Shown in pieces: positions 5,354 to 5,912 of a DNA stretch of 5,912 nucleotides. Numbering within the stretch: position 1 is the stretch's first letter; each line of letters begins with the position of its first letter. A model generated the notes under the pieces. It was not told the DNA's origin. It searched no databases and saw only the letters and a list, made by a program, of their open reading frames with translations. A program made the position numbers and the translations under genes. This DNA is from Candidatus Woesearchaeota archaeon CG10_big_fil_rev_8_21_14_0_10_32_24 (GTDB lineage Archaea; Nanobdellota; Nanobdellia; Woesearchaeales; GW2011-AR9): assembly GCA_002763025.1 (NCBI GenBank), contig PCYG01000011.1, positions 1 through 5,912 of the forward strand. The letters are read 5' to 3'.

Positions 5354-5698
5354 ATGTCATATAAACAAGTAATTCTTGCACGTGCAGATCTTAAGCTTCC
5401 GAAAGGTAAGTTAGCAGCACAAGTAGCGCATGCATCCGTGGTTGCTGTGCTACGATCAGACTCCAAGATAGTCAAGGCATGGGAATCTTCTGGGATGCCT
5501 AAAATCGTGCTTAAAGTGGCTGATGAGAAGGAATTAATTAAATATTTTCAGATGGCTAAAGACGAAGGTTTGAACGTTTCTTTGATTACAGATGCAGGAA
5601 GAACAGTCATTGCACCAGGAACAAGGACTTGTGTTGGCATTGGTCCAAATGAAGAAGAAGATATAGATACTTTGGTTTCTGATTTGAAGTTACTTTAA
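5354..5698 (+). CDS. pth2: Peptidyl-tRNA hydrolase, Pth2 family
   Basis: This enzyme cleaves the ester bond of peptidyl-tRNAs dropped by ribosomes, recycling tRNA in the cytoplasm. The 114 residues match the usual length of archaeal Pth2 and show the family pattern in order. KQVILARADLKLPKGKLAAQ (4-23) includes K19, and VAHAS (24-28) includes H26. A central IVLKVADEKEL (51-61) strand-helix follows, then LITDAGRTVIAPGT (77-90) with D80 and T90, then VGIGP (94-98) and an acidic end with DTLVSDLKLL. The lysine, histidine, aspartate and threonine seen here correspond to conserved active-site positions. The start gives the canonical N-terminus directly and no other start is plausible. The gene stands alone between the REP-like palindromes and the structured 3' region. 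Confidence 0.95.
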   Translation: MSYKQVILARADLKLPKGKLAAQVAHASVVAVLRSDSKIVKAWESSGMPKIVLKVADEKELIKYFQMAKDEGLNVSLITDAGRTVIAPGTRTCVGIGPNEEEDIDTLVSDLKLL

Positions 5699-5703
5699 AC
5701 AAC

Positions 5704-5761
5704 CCGAAAGCTATCAAAAAACAAAGTTTTTTGGGAGCTCCGGAAAAAAGCAATTTTTCCG
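5704..5761. terminator. Two adjacent hairpins downstream of pth2, probable terminator
   Basis: CAAAAAAC (5715-5722) pairs with GTTTTTTG (5726-5733) around AAA. This stem is extended outward by AGCT (5709-5712) with AGCT (5736-5739), and by CCG (5704-5706) with CGG (5741-5743). An alternative or neighbouring hairpin, CGGAAAAA (5741-5748) with TTTTTCCG (5754-5761), shares the CGG, so the two compete at their border. The T6 and T5 runs on + make this a likely end of pth2 transcription. The A runs give T tracts on the - strand too, so it could act in both directions. Confidence 0.45.
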
Positions 5762-5777
5762 TAATACTTTAGCAAAA

Positions 5778-5911
5778 TGAAGCAGAGATAGCACCGACTC
5801 ACTTTTCTGCTGGAGGGGTTGCACTGCGGGCACCCCGTAAGGGGCTTCCCCCACCCGCAAAGAAATGTTAGAGTCGATAAACGTTCATAAATTGGTGCTT
5901 TCTCTGCTTCA
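5778..5911 (+). ncRNA. Candidate structured RNA of unknown class (134 nt), or a MITE
   Basis: This segment holds no ORF but folds end to end. P1 is 11 perfect bp (5778-5788 with 5901-5911). After one T-T mismatch comes P2 (AGCACC 5790-5795 with GGTGCT 5894-5899). Then P3, GACTC (5796-5800) with GAGTC (5871-5875), continues by AC/GT and TTTCT/AGAAA (5804-5808 with 5861-5865). P4 is TGCGGG (5825-5830) with CCCGCA (5854-5859), and P5 is CCCC-GTAA-GGGG (5833-5844) with a GNRA loop. GGGG (5815-5818) could pair with C5848-5852 as a pseudoknot. The GNRA loop and T-T mismatches, which would be A-A on the other strand, favour a + transcript. I see no conserved cores of RNase P, SRP, 5S or tRNA. The 18-bp ends (17 matching) also fit a MITE. 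The window ends here, so the 3' limit is unknown. Confidence 0.45.
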
Positions 5912-5912
5912 G

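Noticed and set aside
5790..5808. Resemblance of AGCACCGACTC...CTTTT to the tail of a Cas9 tracrRNA read in reverse
   Set aside because: Only a short match; there is no repeat-spacer array, no cas gene and no anti-repeat. The bases are better explained by the P2/P3 helices of the local fold.
5778..5911. RNase P RNA, SRP RNA, 5S rRNA or tRNA
   Set aside because: None of their conserved cores is seen on either strand (no GAGGAAAGUC-type, no SRP GGAAG/AGCAG loops, no 5S CCGAAC loop, no T-arm), and the helix order does not fit.

Overview
The window is AT-rich archaeal DNA with every convincing gene on the + strand. The archaeal assignment rests on the exosome genes rrp4-rrp41-rrp42, RNA polymerase subunit K, a DUF357 protein, a TrmB-type regulator and an archaeal/eukaryotic-type peptidyl-tRNA hydrolase (Pth2). 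TTTATAAA-type TATA boxes and apparently leaderless starts support it. I cannot fix the lineage; a small-genome (DPANN-like) archaeon is a guess from low GC and compact layout only.

Layout. (1) 1-900 is an accessory segment. It holds a small PD-(D/E)XK nuclease-like gene (26-484). Seven bases after its stop begins a ~100-bp imperfect palindrome (492-592) with the geometry of an integron attC site. About 13 bases later comes a MazG-like NTP pyrophosphatase gene broken by one in-frame stop (606-899). This resembles the edge of a gene-cassette array, but no integrase is visible. (2) 950-3511 is the core operon: promoter, ~70-nt structured leader, rrp4, rrp41, rrp42 and rpoK, all overlapping by 1-4 bases, then a T-rich terminator. 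It makes the RNA-degrading exosome and one RNA polymerase subunit from one message. (3) 3563-4257 is a probable leaderless two-gene unit: an unrecognised 122-residue protein and a DUF357 protein. (4) 4301-5171 is a TrmB-like regulator with its own TATA box and a leader containing a mini-ORF. (5) 5172-5353 is a T-rich stop region followed by two tandem REP-like palindromes whose inner stems show compensatory base changes. (6) 5354-5698 is pth2, probably leaderless. (7) 5699-5912 has no gene. It contains two adjacent hairpins and then a 134-nt segment (5778-5911) that folds end to end into a long multi-helix rod capped by a GNRA tetraloop. This is a candidate orphan structured RNA, or less likely a MITE.

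The housekeeping genes link RNA decay (exosome), transcription (RpoK) and translation quality control (Pth2). The less explained material lies between them: the attC-like site, the covarying REP pair and the 134-nt structured element.
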